Of a stretch of 64,000 bases of DNA, positions 1 to 11,765 are shown piece after piece (the stretch's first letter is position 1; every line of letters begins with the position of its first letter). A program made the position numbers and the translations under genes. The notes beneath the pieces are model-generated. The model was not told the DNA's origin and made no database searches. It saw only the letters and a list, made by a program, of their open reading frames with translations. Location of the stretch: assembly GCF_008831285.2 (NCBI RefSeq), contig NC_045141.1, forward strand, positions 18,906,848 through 18,970,847. The letters run 5' to 3'. This DNA comes from Nymphaea colorata (Eukaryota > Streptophyta > Magnoliopsida > Nymphaeales > Nymphaeaceae).

Positions 1-59
1 TACTAGTTACTCGTCATATTTAAAAGGGATATAGTAACACTCACAATGAGTAATAAAAG

Positions 60-770
60 GCATTTATTACGTCCTTCATGGCATCAATGAGTGCATTACT
101 AATGCAATGAGGAAAGCTCCTTATATCACATGAGGGCTGATATACCGTTGGAGTGCCCAACGGCTGGATGACTAGCCGTTGGGTACTCCCAACGGCTAGT
201 TTTACATCAGGTGAAATATAAATAATGATTGCAATAAATCAAGGACATTATGCATGAAAAATATATATACATATAATATAATTGTGCATGCACACACATA
301 CATATATACACAATCTACATTTTAACACTCCCTTGCTAATCAAACTTACAATATGACCACTGAAAGTTTGCCGAAGCAGAACATCAACAGGGTCCCATAG
401 AGCTTTGGTAAAGAAAACCATATTTTGATGCTACATATGGACGATATACAAGAGTTTTTTAGAAGGCTTCTCTAACATATTGGGAATCTAGTTTTATATG
501 TTTAGTCCATTCATGAAATGGTTGGTGGTTTCTAATGTGAATTTTCATATCATGGTGTAGAGACTTTAACCAGATAACCCCGAAGGCCGAAGTAGTGATG
601 TCCATACTCTATATTCTGCCTTAGCAGATGATAGTGACTTTTTTTGGCTGCTTCTTTCATTAGTCAATGTCACCTAGAAAAACACAACTGTAGTTGCTTG
701 TCTAGCATTTATATCTCCACAGTCCACCTCAATCAATATTTGTGTATGCAATCAAACATAAAGAAGGGGA
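60..770 (-). mobile_element. Degraded Ty1-copia relic: LTR end plus RNase H region
   Basis: This stretch matches, with many changes, the left end of the young copia element found near 47.2-48.2 kb. Around 150-203 it has the same inverted-repeat block as that element's LTR. An LTR-like end lies near 327, followed by a polypurine-tract-like stretch and then sequence similar to the RNase H end of the polyprotein, read on the minus strand, up to about 770. The left limit is unclear and may lie outside the window. It is broken in many places and looks much older than the SEND1 intron copy. It sits upstream of the first visible exon of the RmlD-like gene, so it is probably in an intron of that gene, antisense to it. 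Confidence 0.7.
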
Positions 771-809
771 AAGTGAGAGTTCCTTATTTGTTCTTCTTTC
801 ATGTTTCAG

Positions 810-3090
810 TGGATTGATGGTGTCCTCTCTGAAGGCAAAGAGATCGAGTTTTTCCAGGATGAATTTCGCTGCCCAGTATATGTCAAGGATGTTGTTGATG
901 TCATCTTAAGATTGATTAAGAAATCAATCTCAGGTATGAAAATTTGGAGTTTCATAGTATCTGACCTTTATTTATCATATTTGATGTATTCGAAGTATGG
1001 GACAATGACTGGTTTGGTTGATGTTTTTGAACTTTTTGGCTTCTTTTTCTTTTTCTTTTTTTTTTTGAATACACGGCCAGCTTACCCTGAATAACGTGTT
1101 GCTTGGGGCTACCTGAGTTCATTTCTGGAGACCAAGTTTACTCTTCTATGTATTTTCTTGATTATTTTAGCAACTCAAAACTGTGGAGCCTAGTACCTCA
1201 AGAAATATATCATATGTTACAATATTCATCTTAGACTAGAGGATCCCCTTACATGAAAATCGTATGCATAAGTACTTTACAAGGGATAGCAGAAATGGAT
1301 ATTTAAGATTTTGTTCACTGGTGAAGGTAGCCTTATTTAAACATATTGATCAGCATTGCATGCTGTTGCTCAGAAATCTCTCTAACCATTGGGAAAGATT
1401 ATTTGAAAGTTGATTCTCAAGTTTTGCATGCAATCCGTGATATGTTTATGCATGTGAATTAAGAATTACCTTTTTCCTCTTGCTACAGATGGTGAAGACA
1501 TGCAATTGCTTTTGAATGTTGGTGGGCCTGACAGAGTTTCTCGTGTGCAAATGGCAGAAGCTGTAGCTGCAATTAAGGGATATGATATGTCATTGATCAA
1601 GCCTGTGCCTGCAGCATCTGTTTGTTTCCCCTTTTCTGATCAACCCATTCTACACATCTAGAATAACTGCTTAGCAAACTAGCAGCAGATGTTTTTCCAC
1701 TTGTATTATCTGGAACTGGATAACAAACAGAACATGTTTTTAATAGGAATGGCTTAAATAGAAAAAATATATGCTTATTATACTGCTTCAGGTTCTTGTT
1801 GTGTCTGGATATTGAAAAATAGTATAGCAGGATATTCATCTCAATTGGGTTTTGGACAACCTCATACTCTTGGAAATTTCAGATCTGTGCAAGGACTGTG
1901 AATTGGCTGTTGTCATATTGGCAACCACAGTTCCCATTCAATTTATAGAAAGAATGTGGAATTCCCCAACAATTGTTGATCAACAGTGTTTCTGAAAGTG
2001 ATATGAGATTGTTGTCTCTTTTAGGTATCCATTAGGTTGTGGAAACCACCACAGTCGTGACCCATCAAAACTCTGAAGGTTTCTTGGGGGCCTCCAAAAA
2101 TATGTTGTTAATGCCTTAATGGTGAATATTACATGTAAACTAAATGCAAATAAATGTTCTTAGAAAGTCAATCAAACTTGGCTTCAGGTACGCAATTGAA
2201 TGACAAGTTTATCAATGAAATACTTTTGTAAAGCGAATGAGTTTTATATGTTCATGAAGCACTTTCGTAGGTATTGCCGGAGTTTTGAATGTTCTCATAA
2301 ACTTCGTGTTCTAAAAGACGTGTTCCTGAATGGGTCCTATTATATACTTGATTTGTTTATTGGAGGTGATTATTTTCAAATGCAAAAAATCTTAAGTGGA
2401 TGGTCTTCTGAATAATTTATGAATCTTTCTAGTAGTAGAAACATTAAGTCCATGTTGTTCAGAATAACGTGCATTTTCAATATTATTTGAACTGTCAGAC
2501 AAGTTATATAGTTTTATTATACTTTTCCAGTAACTATCTAAGCTTTAACCTTTGGAGTTGTAATTGTTTACTTGTGACTATTGTATCTTTTTGAATATTC
2601 ACTATTTATCAGAAGTAACTCTTGATAGAGTAGAAAAGATCTGAAAGGAATTCACTGGGGATACTTGGACAAGGATTGAGAAAGAAATTGTTTTCACCTA
2701 AACATATTATTATTAGACAGAGTAGTTTAATACTTTTATGTGCTCTTGATTGTGCATATTCTTGCTTTTCATATTATGATTAACTTGGATCACGAAATTG
2801 CAAGCCGACAACAAGAAATGAGCAACCAAATGTGTCACAGCCTTAGCCATGACAATCGTTGATCTCTATATCTTATTTTAGACTCTCATACTCTCCTAGC
2901 TTAACATCTCTCTATCTCTCTCACTCACTTTCTTCTCCGTGATAATTTGGCACTGTAGGTTAATCGTGGTGTCATATCCCCTTCAGACATTTCCATGGAT
3001 ATAAGTAGGCTGGTTGAGGTACTTGGTATTGCTCCTGTCTCATTCAGGGATGGGGTTAAGCTGACGCTTGATGTTAAGGACCACATTTGA
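810..3090 (+). CDS. RmlD/MAT2B-like NAD(P)-binding Rossmann protein, 3' part
   Basis: Last three coding exons of a plant short-chain reductase-like protein related to dTDP-4-dehydrorhamnose reductase (RmlD) and to the methionine adenosyltransferase beta subunit. Exons: 810-933, 1489-1619 and 2959-3090 (stop TGA), with GT-AG borders and matching phases. The 128 residues seen include FFQDEFRCPVYVKDVVDV, LLNVGGPDRVSRVQMAEAV and ISPSDISMDISRLVEVLGI, which agree with my memory of the C-terminal part of Arabidopsis At4g00560. The Rossmann GxxGxxG and YxxxK parts are missing because the 5' exons lie left of the window. The expected role is an NAD(P)-dependent epimerase/reductase-type protein of unknown substrate in plants. 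No frame damage is seen in these exons. The family call is firm, the biochemical role is not. Confidence 0.85.
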
Positions 3091-3360
3091 TCTTTAAGGG
3101 ACAGAGGAAGCAAGGTTTGGTAAGCACTTCATTCTTAACAAGTAGTCACACACGTAGTTGAGTTGTTTTTGTTTAGGTCATATTCTTTCAGTTCGGATAT
3201 CTGTTTCCTGTTAACCTTGTGACAAATTTCTGACACATACTATTGTATAGGACCAAAGTTTTGCAGGCATTGGCCTGGGTTGTCTGACAATTTAGAATAG
3301 TTTTTTGTTATAACGGACCATTTTATTCATATTTTTCCCCTTTTTTCAGTTAATGTATAT

Positions 3361-3400
3361 GATTAACCGAGCTCTTATATGATTAACCGAGCTCTTGTAA
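3361..3400. repeat. Short tandem duplication
   Basis: The unit ATATGATTAACCGAGCTCTT occurs twice in direct succession in the region downstream of the RmlD-like gene. It is a simple local duplication with no coding sense. Confidence 0.8.
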
Positions 3401-3653
3401 ATGATAAGTTACCTATTTATGTTTCGTCTTTTCCTAAACCACTTCTGGCAGTCTGGTGCTTTCCTCTTAGAATGCCATCTTGGTTTTTGCTATCTGGACA
3501 ATGTTAATAATGCCCGACTCTGCTTCGCTATCTTTCTTTTACCTCGTGGGAACCTCAGTTGGACAATGCTGGTTCTATTTCTCTCTTCCCATTATGCATA
3601 TTAATTGAAAGATGCACACTGAATTTTTTTAAATATGATGACAAGAAATGCCC

Positions 3654-3687
3654 AAAATGCAGAAGTGGACTTTCACTTCTGCATTTT
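3654..3687. repeat. Perfect 14-bp inverted repeat (hairpin)
   Basis: AAAATGCAGAAGTG and its exact reverse complement are separated by six bases. It lies in the spacer after the RmlD-like gene. The AT-rich arms and the lack of a U-tract make no particular function evident. It could be a small fold-back or chance. Confidence 0.6.
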
Positions 3688-3881
3688 TTGGTGCAGGTTA
3701 TCATATTTTCGTACAACTGCATGATTATATCGACCCCTGTTTTGTGAAGCATGTGTAACGTTCTCTAGTTCCCACCGATTTTGTTCATTAAAAATGTGGA
3801 TTTTGTTCATATTATCTTTGAATACGGAAGTTTAGTTTTTTTCTTTTCCAGATTTTCATGTATTATCTCATATTTCTCCAG

Positions 3882-4031
3882 GTGCCTTTTAATATACATC
3901 CCATCTGCAGCAACAATCTCTTTGTACTTACGTCGCTTCCAGAAACTGAAGGAAGGCGTCTTAAAGAAATTCAGGCATCAATTTGTCAGAGTTCGTTAAT
4001 AGATACTATTTCAACTGAATTTGTAACATAG
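3882..4031 (+). pseudogene. Lone C-terminal exon of an ERD6-like sugar transporter
   Basis: After a CAG acceptor-like site, one open frame reads about 49 residues to a TAG stop. It contains ICSNNLFVLTSLPETEGRR followed by LKEIQASI. This matches the end of ERD6-like monosaccharide transporters (MFS sugar porters), where a last membrane segment ending in LFV is followed by the signature VPETKGRTLEEIQASI. In functional proteins the signature has lysine and glutamates where this copy has E, R and K. I could not find the other transporter exons nearby. The simplest reading is a relic left by a partial duplication or by decay of a once complete gene. It could instead be a chance match, but the shared signature is too long for that to be likely. 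Confidence 0.55.
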
Positions 4032-5796
4032 GAACACCTGAGGGTTATTTTCATGTCTATGTTAGTAACAGAAATGTTCGTTTCTACATTATCATGGACC
4101 CTGCATAGCAGGCTGAGAACCACCAACTGCAAAGCAGCTACGGTATCCGACAGCCTTCATCCCAATCAGATGGATTGTGAACTGAGAGAAAGAGAGTCGT
4201 CCTTCTACCAGTCATGTCTACAATCCGGAAATGACGAAAATGAACACTGGTGACAAATTAATGTTCATTATTGTGTATGATATGCACCTGGTCTTCCAAG
4301 TAATTCATGACACACATTGCCTGGTTCTGTGGAACATGGTTTTAATTCTCCGGTGGATATGAGTTGAAAAGTGAACTTTCCTAAATTTAAAATTCAGAAC
4401 CATATCAATGAGAGTATTGATATGCCATCAATAATTGTCAATTCTTTAAGAAGAGATTGTGCCATGAATAAAATCACCTACGTACGCACAATCAAATGTT
4501 ATGTTCGTCTCAAGATGGACATGTAGTTCTGAATCAAGTAACAAGGCAATTGGCACTAATATGAAATGTAATTTCACGCAGTTAAGGTCATCATGAAACA
4601 AGAGAATGAGGAAGTAAGGTCGTCGGGTTTTGTATACGTGATTTGCTTTGTAAAATTGGGTTCCTTTATGCTAATAAGAAATTAATGGTGGAATATCCGT
4701 GTAAATATGATGGGCTTGATGATGCCATGATATGGTATCTTTGCGTCAACTATAAAAGGTGATATGATGATATTCCGAAGTAGAGGTTAAGATTGTTTGT
4801 AGATATAGGTCATGTCAATAAAGGGATTTTTTTGCTTTTCTTATAGATGGTATGTTGTTCCTATTTGCAAGGGACGATGATACTTTATTGATGCAAAGAA
4901 GAATACAGTACTTAATCATGGATTTGCAATAGATGTTATGTTCAGTTGTGATGCATTTGATGAAAAATAGAATGCTTAAGTGTGATTCATTGGTAATGTC
5001 TCTCTTACAAGTTAATATAAAAGATTATTTCTACTTTTTAGTTTTGGCTTCACTTTATTCCGGTTGGAACATTAGAACCTGCACTACGAGATTAAGGAAC
5101 TATCCGACAGCTAAGGCTCCCACAAGCTGTGATCCGATTTTCTGAAACTATTCAAAATATAACCAAAGCGCTCCTATGATCGAAATGTATTTCAATAACG
5201 AACGAATATTTTTCTTTGAAATGTTCAATCTACGTTTAACGTGTGTGTGTCGTAGTGTTATAGAGGAGTCCCGAGTTAAAAACTGTGGATGATGGTGAGG
5301 ATATTTGATGAAGGCCTACCTTAACCATAAATTTTACTTTTTTCATACTAATAAAAAAAAACAATATGAGAAAATTGCATTTGGTAAACTGTAAATGTGT
5401 CGTGTATCTCGCGTTTCAAATGAGTCGTACCATTTAAAAAAAAGTTCGGATTTTCTGTGCATAATTCAAAGGTATGCCCAAGTTTGGTAGACACGTTGCT
5501 AATGGCCTAGGAGGTCTCCTTACATCGAGAATGCTCTGTCAGGCAATCAAGTGAAAGGATGTGCCGACGACCGGTGTCCTGCCCTTCTGAACGGTGCCGC
5601 CGTCTGCACGTGGGGAGAGGTTTGCCATGCTGTAGATAGGTGCAGAGCAAGTGGCATTCAATCCTTTTTCTCCTCATCCTCAATTTTCATGAGAGCGATC
5701 AAAGGATCGTCAAGAACAAAGACAAGCTGTTGTTCTCTTCTTGGAAGATTTTTCTCTTTCAGCACAAAGCAGGCGGCGAAGCAAGCCAGCGGAGCT
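4032..5796. other. Intergenic spacer before the LanC-like gene
   Basis: AT-rich spacer with no exon that I recognise. A frame is open upstream of the LanC-like start from 5551, but its residues do not look like any LanC family N-terminus, so 5551-5796 is taken as 5' leader. Promoter elements could not be placed with confidence. Confidence 0.5.
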
Positions 5797-8700
5797 ATGG
5801 CTGACCGGCACTTTGTGAATGACATGCCCGATTTTGTTGAAGAAAGGGAGGACGGGGAGCAGGAGGAGGCGAAGACTGGGGAGGGGGGTTCTCTCAAGAG
5901 GTTGCTGTTTCTACCTTACGACAAAGCGTCCCTGAAGTTCTTACAGGCCGGTGTGGAGATCAAAGATAAGGTCACACACACACACTCTCTCTCTCTCTCT
6001 CTGTCAGTATTCGTAGAAAAAGAGAAGTTTCCCCAATAAAAAACTATTTCTAAGACGTTAGACTGAGGTTTACTAGATGCATTTGGGAGTATATGCCTTA
6101 TTGTTGTTCCATCTCATCTAAAAGAGATAACTTGTTCTGCTGAGGAATAGTAAGTGATTGCTGCATCGTATCTTAAGGGTCACAAAGATTAACAATGGTG
6201 TGACCCGTGAACGTTGGCCATATGCTTTATTATAAATCTTGTCAATGATGTGAGTCTAAAATCACGGTGTCCTTCATGGTAATATTTTGTCAAACCTCTG
6301 AAACAAGAACCAATAAATGAACACTTACCGAGAAGCGGAGGCGCGAATACTATCAAGCAAAGGAAGTTCTTCCTGGTTAGTCTAACTCTTCGTAGACCGA
6401 TCATGAAATGTAAGCAAATCATCTTCTACCTCCCCCTCAAATGCTAAGAGTTCTCAACAATCCATTTTTCGTAGTAGTTTTGTTTTATATAATTCTTTGT
6501 CTGCTAAGCGCTAAGCGTTTGTAGCTTTTTTCAGTCACATATATGTGCCCATATGTTAGATTGGTTTTGTTTGCAAGTTGGGGAGTAGAGGGTAATGCAT
6601 CAAGGGGCACTAGAAAGATTGAATACCTGTGAGTTGGTCGAGTTGCTAAGCACAAGAATTTAGTCAGTTGGACGAGGGCTTATATGATCAAGACTAAAAC
6701 GTTTGCAAGATAGCGAAATTGCAATGCTCGCCTGGTAGCACGGGGGTTATAGACCAGGAGTTTGGAGTAGACTTTGCTGAGCCATTTGTTTGCACAGTAG
6801 AACGGCCAGGAGCTGAGTTCCATGAAAGCTATTTACTGATTTTTTTCCTCTTTAAATGGGAGATCTAAAAAAAAAATCCAGATATCGTTGGATTAGAAAG
6901 TCTGTAGATAAAAAGAGGGAAATATGCATGTTAAAAACGTGTGCATAACCTGAAGCAAGCACCAAGGATATGGTTTGGTTTGCAGATGACAACATGTATG
7001 CTGACACTCCCATGGAAGAGAATTGCAAGTGCGAGCACATTTATTGGTAAATGACAAGAAGCATATAGACACTTGAATGAAGCTAATTGCAAGTTGAAGC
7101 ACTTTGATTGATCTTAACACCGTATGATATATAGACAACTGGTGGGGACCTTGATTTACTTTACTCTACCCAAGTTAAACATTGCTTATGCAGTGCATGT
7201 TCTGAGCTAGATATTTCAGCGCTCTAGTCACACAATGAGCAACAGTCCTTGAGAATTATTGGATATATCAGAAGGATCATTCATCATGTCATATTCTTTT
7301 CCTCCAGATTGAACTCGATATGATGATTACTACGTCAAAGTAACTTTTTGATATCATGAAAATAATAAGAATGACAGAGGGCTTAACTTTCTATTAAGAA
7401 ATGAAGCAAGGTGTTGTTACTGTCAGTTATGTTGGTCACTGAAAGATGCGTCATCTCCTTGTCCTATATTAGGACTGCGTCTATTGTTTTTCAAAGAGCT
7501 TGCCTGAACAAATTAACGAAGGCTAGTTTTATAATTTGTCAGGGCATGTTAAAGAGTGGAGCATAATGCACAGTAAGTCTTTGTAGCCTGTATATGTTCT
7601 TATCCCATTTTGTCAACATTCGTAGATGGATGTTTATAAATTAGTCATTAGAGCACGCCCACAGTCAACTATTTTTTCTTGTTCTGGTGCATTGGAGATT
7701 CCATATAGAGGTTCAGCCTGCAGATATGGCTCTGCAATCTCAATCAACACATTCTTGTGGATTTTACTGCTGCAGGCATCCATCAAGGTTGTATTTCCTT
7801 ATATTTCTTAAAAATAGGTTATCTATGTTTTGTTTCTCCAAAATTACTTGCATAACAAGGAAAACATTTTAACATCTTCATTTTTTTCTCTTTTTTTTGT
7901 TTGCTCAACTTTTCTTCCTTAAATAAATTATATGTCTAAGAAACTGAATCACTTATTTAAATCTATAAAGAAACAAGTTAGAATGTGACATGAGGTATAT
8001 TAGCCTTTTTTTTATGATGCTGCTACATCTTGTTCCAGGGAAGATTGTATTTGCTTTAGCTAATAACTAAAGTATGGTTTCTGTGAACTTAGACAGCTCA
8101 ATCTAGTCTTTGCTGACACAATCATAGAGCTTTCTTAAATGTTTGAATAAGCTGACTTGGTTTCACAATGTAGTCTTTGCTGACACAATCATAGAGCTTT
8201 GATATATGTTTGAATAAGCTGACTTGGTTTCTACTTCTCCATATCATGTAGATTGATACTGGACAAGTCATGCGTACAACTTGCTTTCATTATCACTAGG
8301 GCACATCTTTCTCAGAAGCATCCCATAATTTCTGTGTCCAGGTTGTGAAGGAAACATGGCTTAGAGCCGGAGGCCGTGTAAAGAACTTTACCCTGTATAC
8401 TGGCTCTCTTGGAACGGCCTACTTGCTGCTCAAGGCTTATAGAGTAACAAAGGATGTAAATGACCTTTCTCAATGTGCAGAAATAATCGAAGCATGCACA
8501 TCTGCATCCAGAAGAATGAGGGAGTTAATGTTTTCCATGATCACAAAGTTCTACACTTTGTTACTTTCAGTTTCCTGTTCTAGTCTTGCATAAATGAAGG
8601 TTTTCTGGCTTTATAGAATGACGTTATGAGTGTCCCAGAAACAAGAAACTGCTACAGTAGGCTTCCTTTTATAGATGGACACTGATCAAGGATAGATTGC

Positions 8701-10745
8701 TGACTGAGCATTCATTTCTTCTAATTGTTACCGTTGCATGTACAGGGATGTGACATTTATCTGTGGCCAGGCTGGTGTCTATGCTTTGGGTGCAGCAGCA
8801 GCAAAGCTCAAGGGGGACCAAGCACTGGTCGATGATTACTTGACCTTATTTAAGGAGGTAATCCAATTAGAGGAAGTTATTTAGATGCCTTTATCATTGA
8901 GATATAGAATATACTTTCTAGTTTCTACAAAGTAACTTCTGTGACTAAGTTTATCTGTCTAAGCATCTGCATCTTCAAAATTGAAATGCATCGCAAGGAT
9001 AGCTTGTGCAATCAAATAGGCTGTGCAAATAGTGATTCATGGTGTGTAGGAATAGTGAAATTTGTCCTAAGAGGAAGGCTCTTTTGGCTTGAAATATGCA
9101 TGTGCTGATGTTAGTTACGTGGATTAATATTGGTTGTGTCACATGGATGCTTCATTTCTTATTTTCTAGTCTTCTTCAGTAATTCAACAAAGTGACACTG
9201 TCTCTGGACCTGGAACCACATCTATGCGAAAAGGAATATAGATTCTATCTTGTTACTCAGATTATTAGAGCTCACCTTTTCCATCTCAAATGAATTCAGA
9301 TGTTACTCAGATGATTAGACCTCACCTTTTCCATCTCAAATGAATTCAGATACCGAAAAGAATGGATAGTTTTGACGTTCCGTATGAGCTGTTGTATGGG
9401 AGAGTCGGATATCTATGGGCATGCACTTTTTTGAACGAGCACCTTGGCGAAGGAACAATTCCATTCACCCTCACTGTGAGTTTCTCTAGTGCCTTTTATT
9501 CACTATTCAATGAAAACAGTCCTTGGTTTACTTGAAAAGCAATTCTCACAAATCATATCAAAAGATAGTTCAACTCCTAGTAAATTATTAACCTGTTTGA
9601 AAAATGAATCGGTTACAATATTTTCTGTGTTCCAGTTTCATGGCTAAAAGGTATGATGCTTCGGAACTGTGTAGGACCCAATAGTGAAGGATGTAATCAA
9701 GGAAGGTCGGCGATTATCTCAGCAAGGAGGGTCCCCTCTAATGTATGCATGGCATGGGAAAAAGTATTGGGGTGCTGCTCATGGCTTAGCAGGAATCATG
9801 CATGTATTGATGGACATGCAGCTGAACCCTGAAGAGCAGGAAAGTGTGAAAGGAACCCTTCGCTACATGATTCAGAACCGTTTCCCCAGTGGCAATTACC
9901 CATCAAGTGAAGGAAGCAGCACAGACCGACTGGTACACTGGTGTCATGGAGCCCCAGGTGTTGCTCTTACGTTGTGCAAGGCTGCTAAGGTACTCTCTTT
10001 GGTCTGTCTGTCCTAGACGTAATGCATGGTTTTCTTTTATTTTCAGTATAACGATGAGAAACCCGTTGAGAACCATCCAGTTATTGGGCCTACTTTCTGA
10101 GGTGTAAACTCATGGTTGATATATTCTTCAAATGAGCTTGTGGGGAAACGTAGACCTGAACACTCCTGGGATCAGCAGTAGAATTCTCGTAGTGTGTCTT
10201 CAGCACCAAGTTGCGCAAGATGTACGTCTGTGATATTTGACCAATCCCCACCCCACTATGTGAACCCGTTGAGTCTTTAACTCAAGTCGCCTAAGGTCTT
10301 CCCCTTAACAAGTGCCTCTTACCACCTACTCACCACCTTCAGTGTTCAATGGTAGTAGTATTTCTTAACCCGTGTTCTTCTTATTGTTTGCACTGTTACA
10401 CCTCAGGTATTCAGGGACGAGCAGTTTGCAGAAGCTGCAGTGGATGCAGGGGAGGTCGTTTGGAGGCGGGGGCTGTTGAGGCGCCTGGGGATTTGCCATG
10501 GCGTGAGTGGGAATGCATATGTCTTCCTTTCTCTCTATAGGTTGACAGGGAAGCAGGAGTATTTATACAAAGCCAAGGCGTTTGCTGCGTTCCTGCTAGA
10601 CGGGGCTAGCAGGCTTATTTCAAGTGGGGAAATGCATGGAGGTGATAACCCCTACTCTCTGTTTGAAGGCATGGGGGGCATGGCCCATCTCTTTCTGGAC
10701 ATGGGCAGGCCTTCTGATGCAAGATTTCCAGCTTACGAGCTCTAG
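5797..10745 (+). CDS. GCR2: LanC-like protein (GCR2/GCL group)
   Basis: Six exons: 5797-5970, 8342-8523, 8746-8857, 9350-9475, 9675-9989 and 10407-10745 (stop TAG), giving 415 residues, close to the roughly 410 of Arabidopsis GCR2. The start MADRHFVNDMPDFVEE matches the family N-terminus, so the longer upstream open frame is rejected. The zinc site of LanC cyclases is intact: GAAHGLAGI (His234), VHWCHGAPG (Cys288) and GICHGVSGN (Cys333-His334). The double-toroid core motifs LLYGRVGYLWA, YMIQNRFPSGNYPSSEG and SLFEGMGGMAHLFLDM are present. LanC-like proteins are soluble or membrane-associated. Animal relatives add glutathione to dehydroamino acids. The plant GCR2 proteins were once proposed as abscisic acid receptors, which is disputed. 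The GCR2 versus GCL1/GCL2 assignment is my best guess. Exon 4 has a duplicated acceptor (see findings). Confidence 0.92.
5972..6003 (+). repeat. (CA)n(CT)n tract at the first intron's 5' splice site
   Basis: The donor GTCACACA that ends LanC-like exon 1 runs straight into a CA then CT dinucleotide tract in the sense strand. Length is likely variable between individuals. Confidence 0.9.
6640..6810 (+). mobile_element. Short relic of a copia reverse transcriptase
   Basis: Inside intron 1 of the LanC-like gene, short residue runs such as ARLVARG and EFGVDFAEPF recall the start of the copia reverse transcriptase core, read on the plus strand. The piece is small and broken, with no LTRs recognisable at its sides, so it looks like an old fossil. 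Confidence 0.5.
8104..8231 (+). repeat. 67-bp tandem duplication in LanC intron 1
   Basis: About 61 bp starting TAGTCTTTGCTGACACAATC at 8104 is repeated from 8171 with a few differences near the middle. The two copies sit just upstream of the exon 2 acceptor at 8342. Confidence 0.85.
9251..9350 (+). repeat. 50-bp tandem duplication covering the exon 4 acceptor
   Basis: 9251-9300 and 9301-9350 are identical at about 48 of 50 positions. Both copies end in CTCAAATGAATTCAG followed by A. The second copy carries the acceptor used to keep the LanC frame. The first copy offers an equally good AG 50 bases earlier. Confidence 0.9.
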
Positions 10746-11491
10746 ATGTGTATATAAAGGAATGATCCTTGTGTAAATCTTTGAGATTCCATAATATTTG
10801 CTTGCTACGGAAACTTTTCTTTTGGCTTTTTCTCATACTTGTCAAGCGTAAAACCTGCGTTGTGTTTTTGAGGTGGAGCAGCCAGAAATCTAAGCCCTGC
10901 CAGAGGGATGAGCTTCTTTCTGGGTCCAGATCTGGCTCCTATTTTTCTACACAAGTGTTTGAATAGTACAATATCATGGATATCAATGCTTCAAACTTGG
11001 ATTTCATGTAGTTATTTTCCTATTCAACTGATAGGATATTGCTTAATCTAATTCGAAGTATGGATCAACTTATATACGTGGTTAAGCAGGGGGTTGGCAC
11101 CCACGGAAGTCGAATTAGTGACTAACTGCACACTAAGAACACTTTAGTTCCTGGAGGATGCTCCTCCACTCAAAAGGTGCATTCTTCATGCTTTCTTTTT
11201 CATACTTTGCCTAAACTCAAACAAGTTTGTTTTTTTTTTTCTTTCTAATCAAAGCAGACCAGATTTGGATCCAGAATATCTTTATGGGCCACACTCCGTC
11301 TGGATGTTGTTACGAGATTAACTGACCTTGATCCTCTTTTTGAAGATTTTTGTTTCAAATGAAGCGATGGATCCAGATTCAAAGTTAAGCCCCACCGCAC
11401 AGTCGGTCCAACCATGAGTCGACGTGTATCGACCTATTAGCAGCCACGGTCAGTCTTCTCATTTATCTACAAGCATAACTAGAAATTTCTT

Positions 11492-11765
11492 AGGGCGTAT
11501 TGGGATGATATATCATAAAAAGCTGTTTTGCTAAACTTGGTTCTGTAAAAAAATAAAATTTTAATCATTTTTTTAAAATTGGTTTTATATAGTTGGATGC
11601 CATCTTAAACTTATTTTTTTGTGAATAACCTAGAAGGATTAGATTATTCAATCCCTTTTGAAAACCTGGTTTTGGTATCATCCTAATGCTAAAAAAACAG
11701 TTTGGATGTAAAAAATTGGTTTGCCTCTAAAAATCTGTTTTGGAGTGTCATCCAAACACTATCTT
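11492..11765. mobile_element. MITE-like non-autonomous element, hAT-like ends
   Basis: The left end AGGGCGTATTGGGATGATAT and the reverse complement of the right end, about AAGATAGTGTTTGGATGACA, form imperfect inverted repeats of roughly 30 bp. The interior is AT-rich with further copies of the phrase GGATG-A-C and its complement (CATCC), and no coding sense. Such ends recall short hAT-type MITEs. No clear target site duplication was seen. Confidence 0.4.

Noticed and set aside
2200-2415. 71-codon frame in the last intron of the RmlD-like gene
   Set aside because: Intronic, no motif; the neighbouring exons join without it.
5551-5796. Open frame upstream of and in frame with LanC exon 1
   Set aside because: Residues are Ser/Cys-rich with no LanC similarity, while MADRHFVNDMPDFV matches the known family start.
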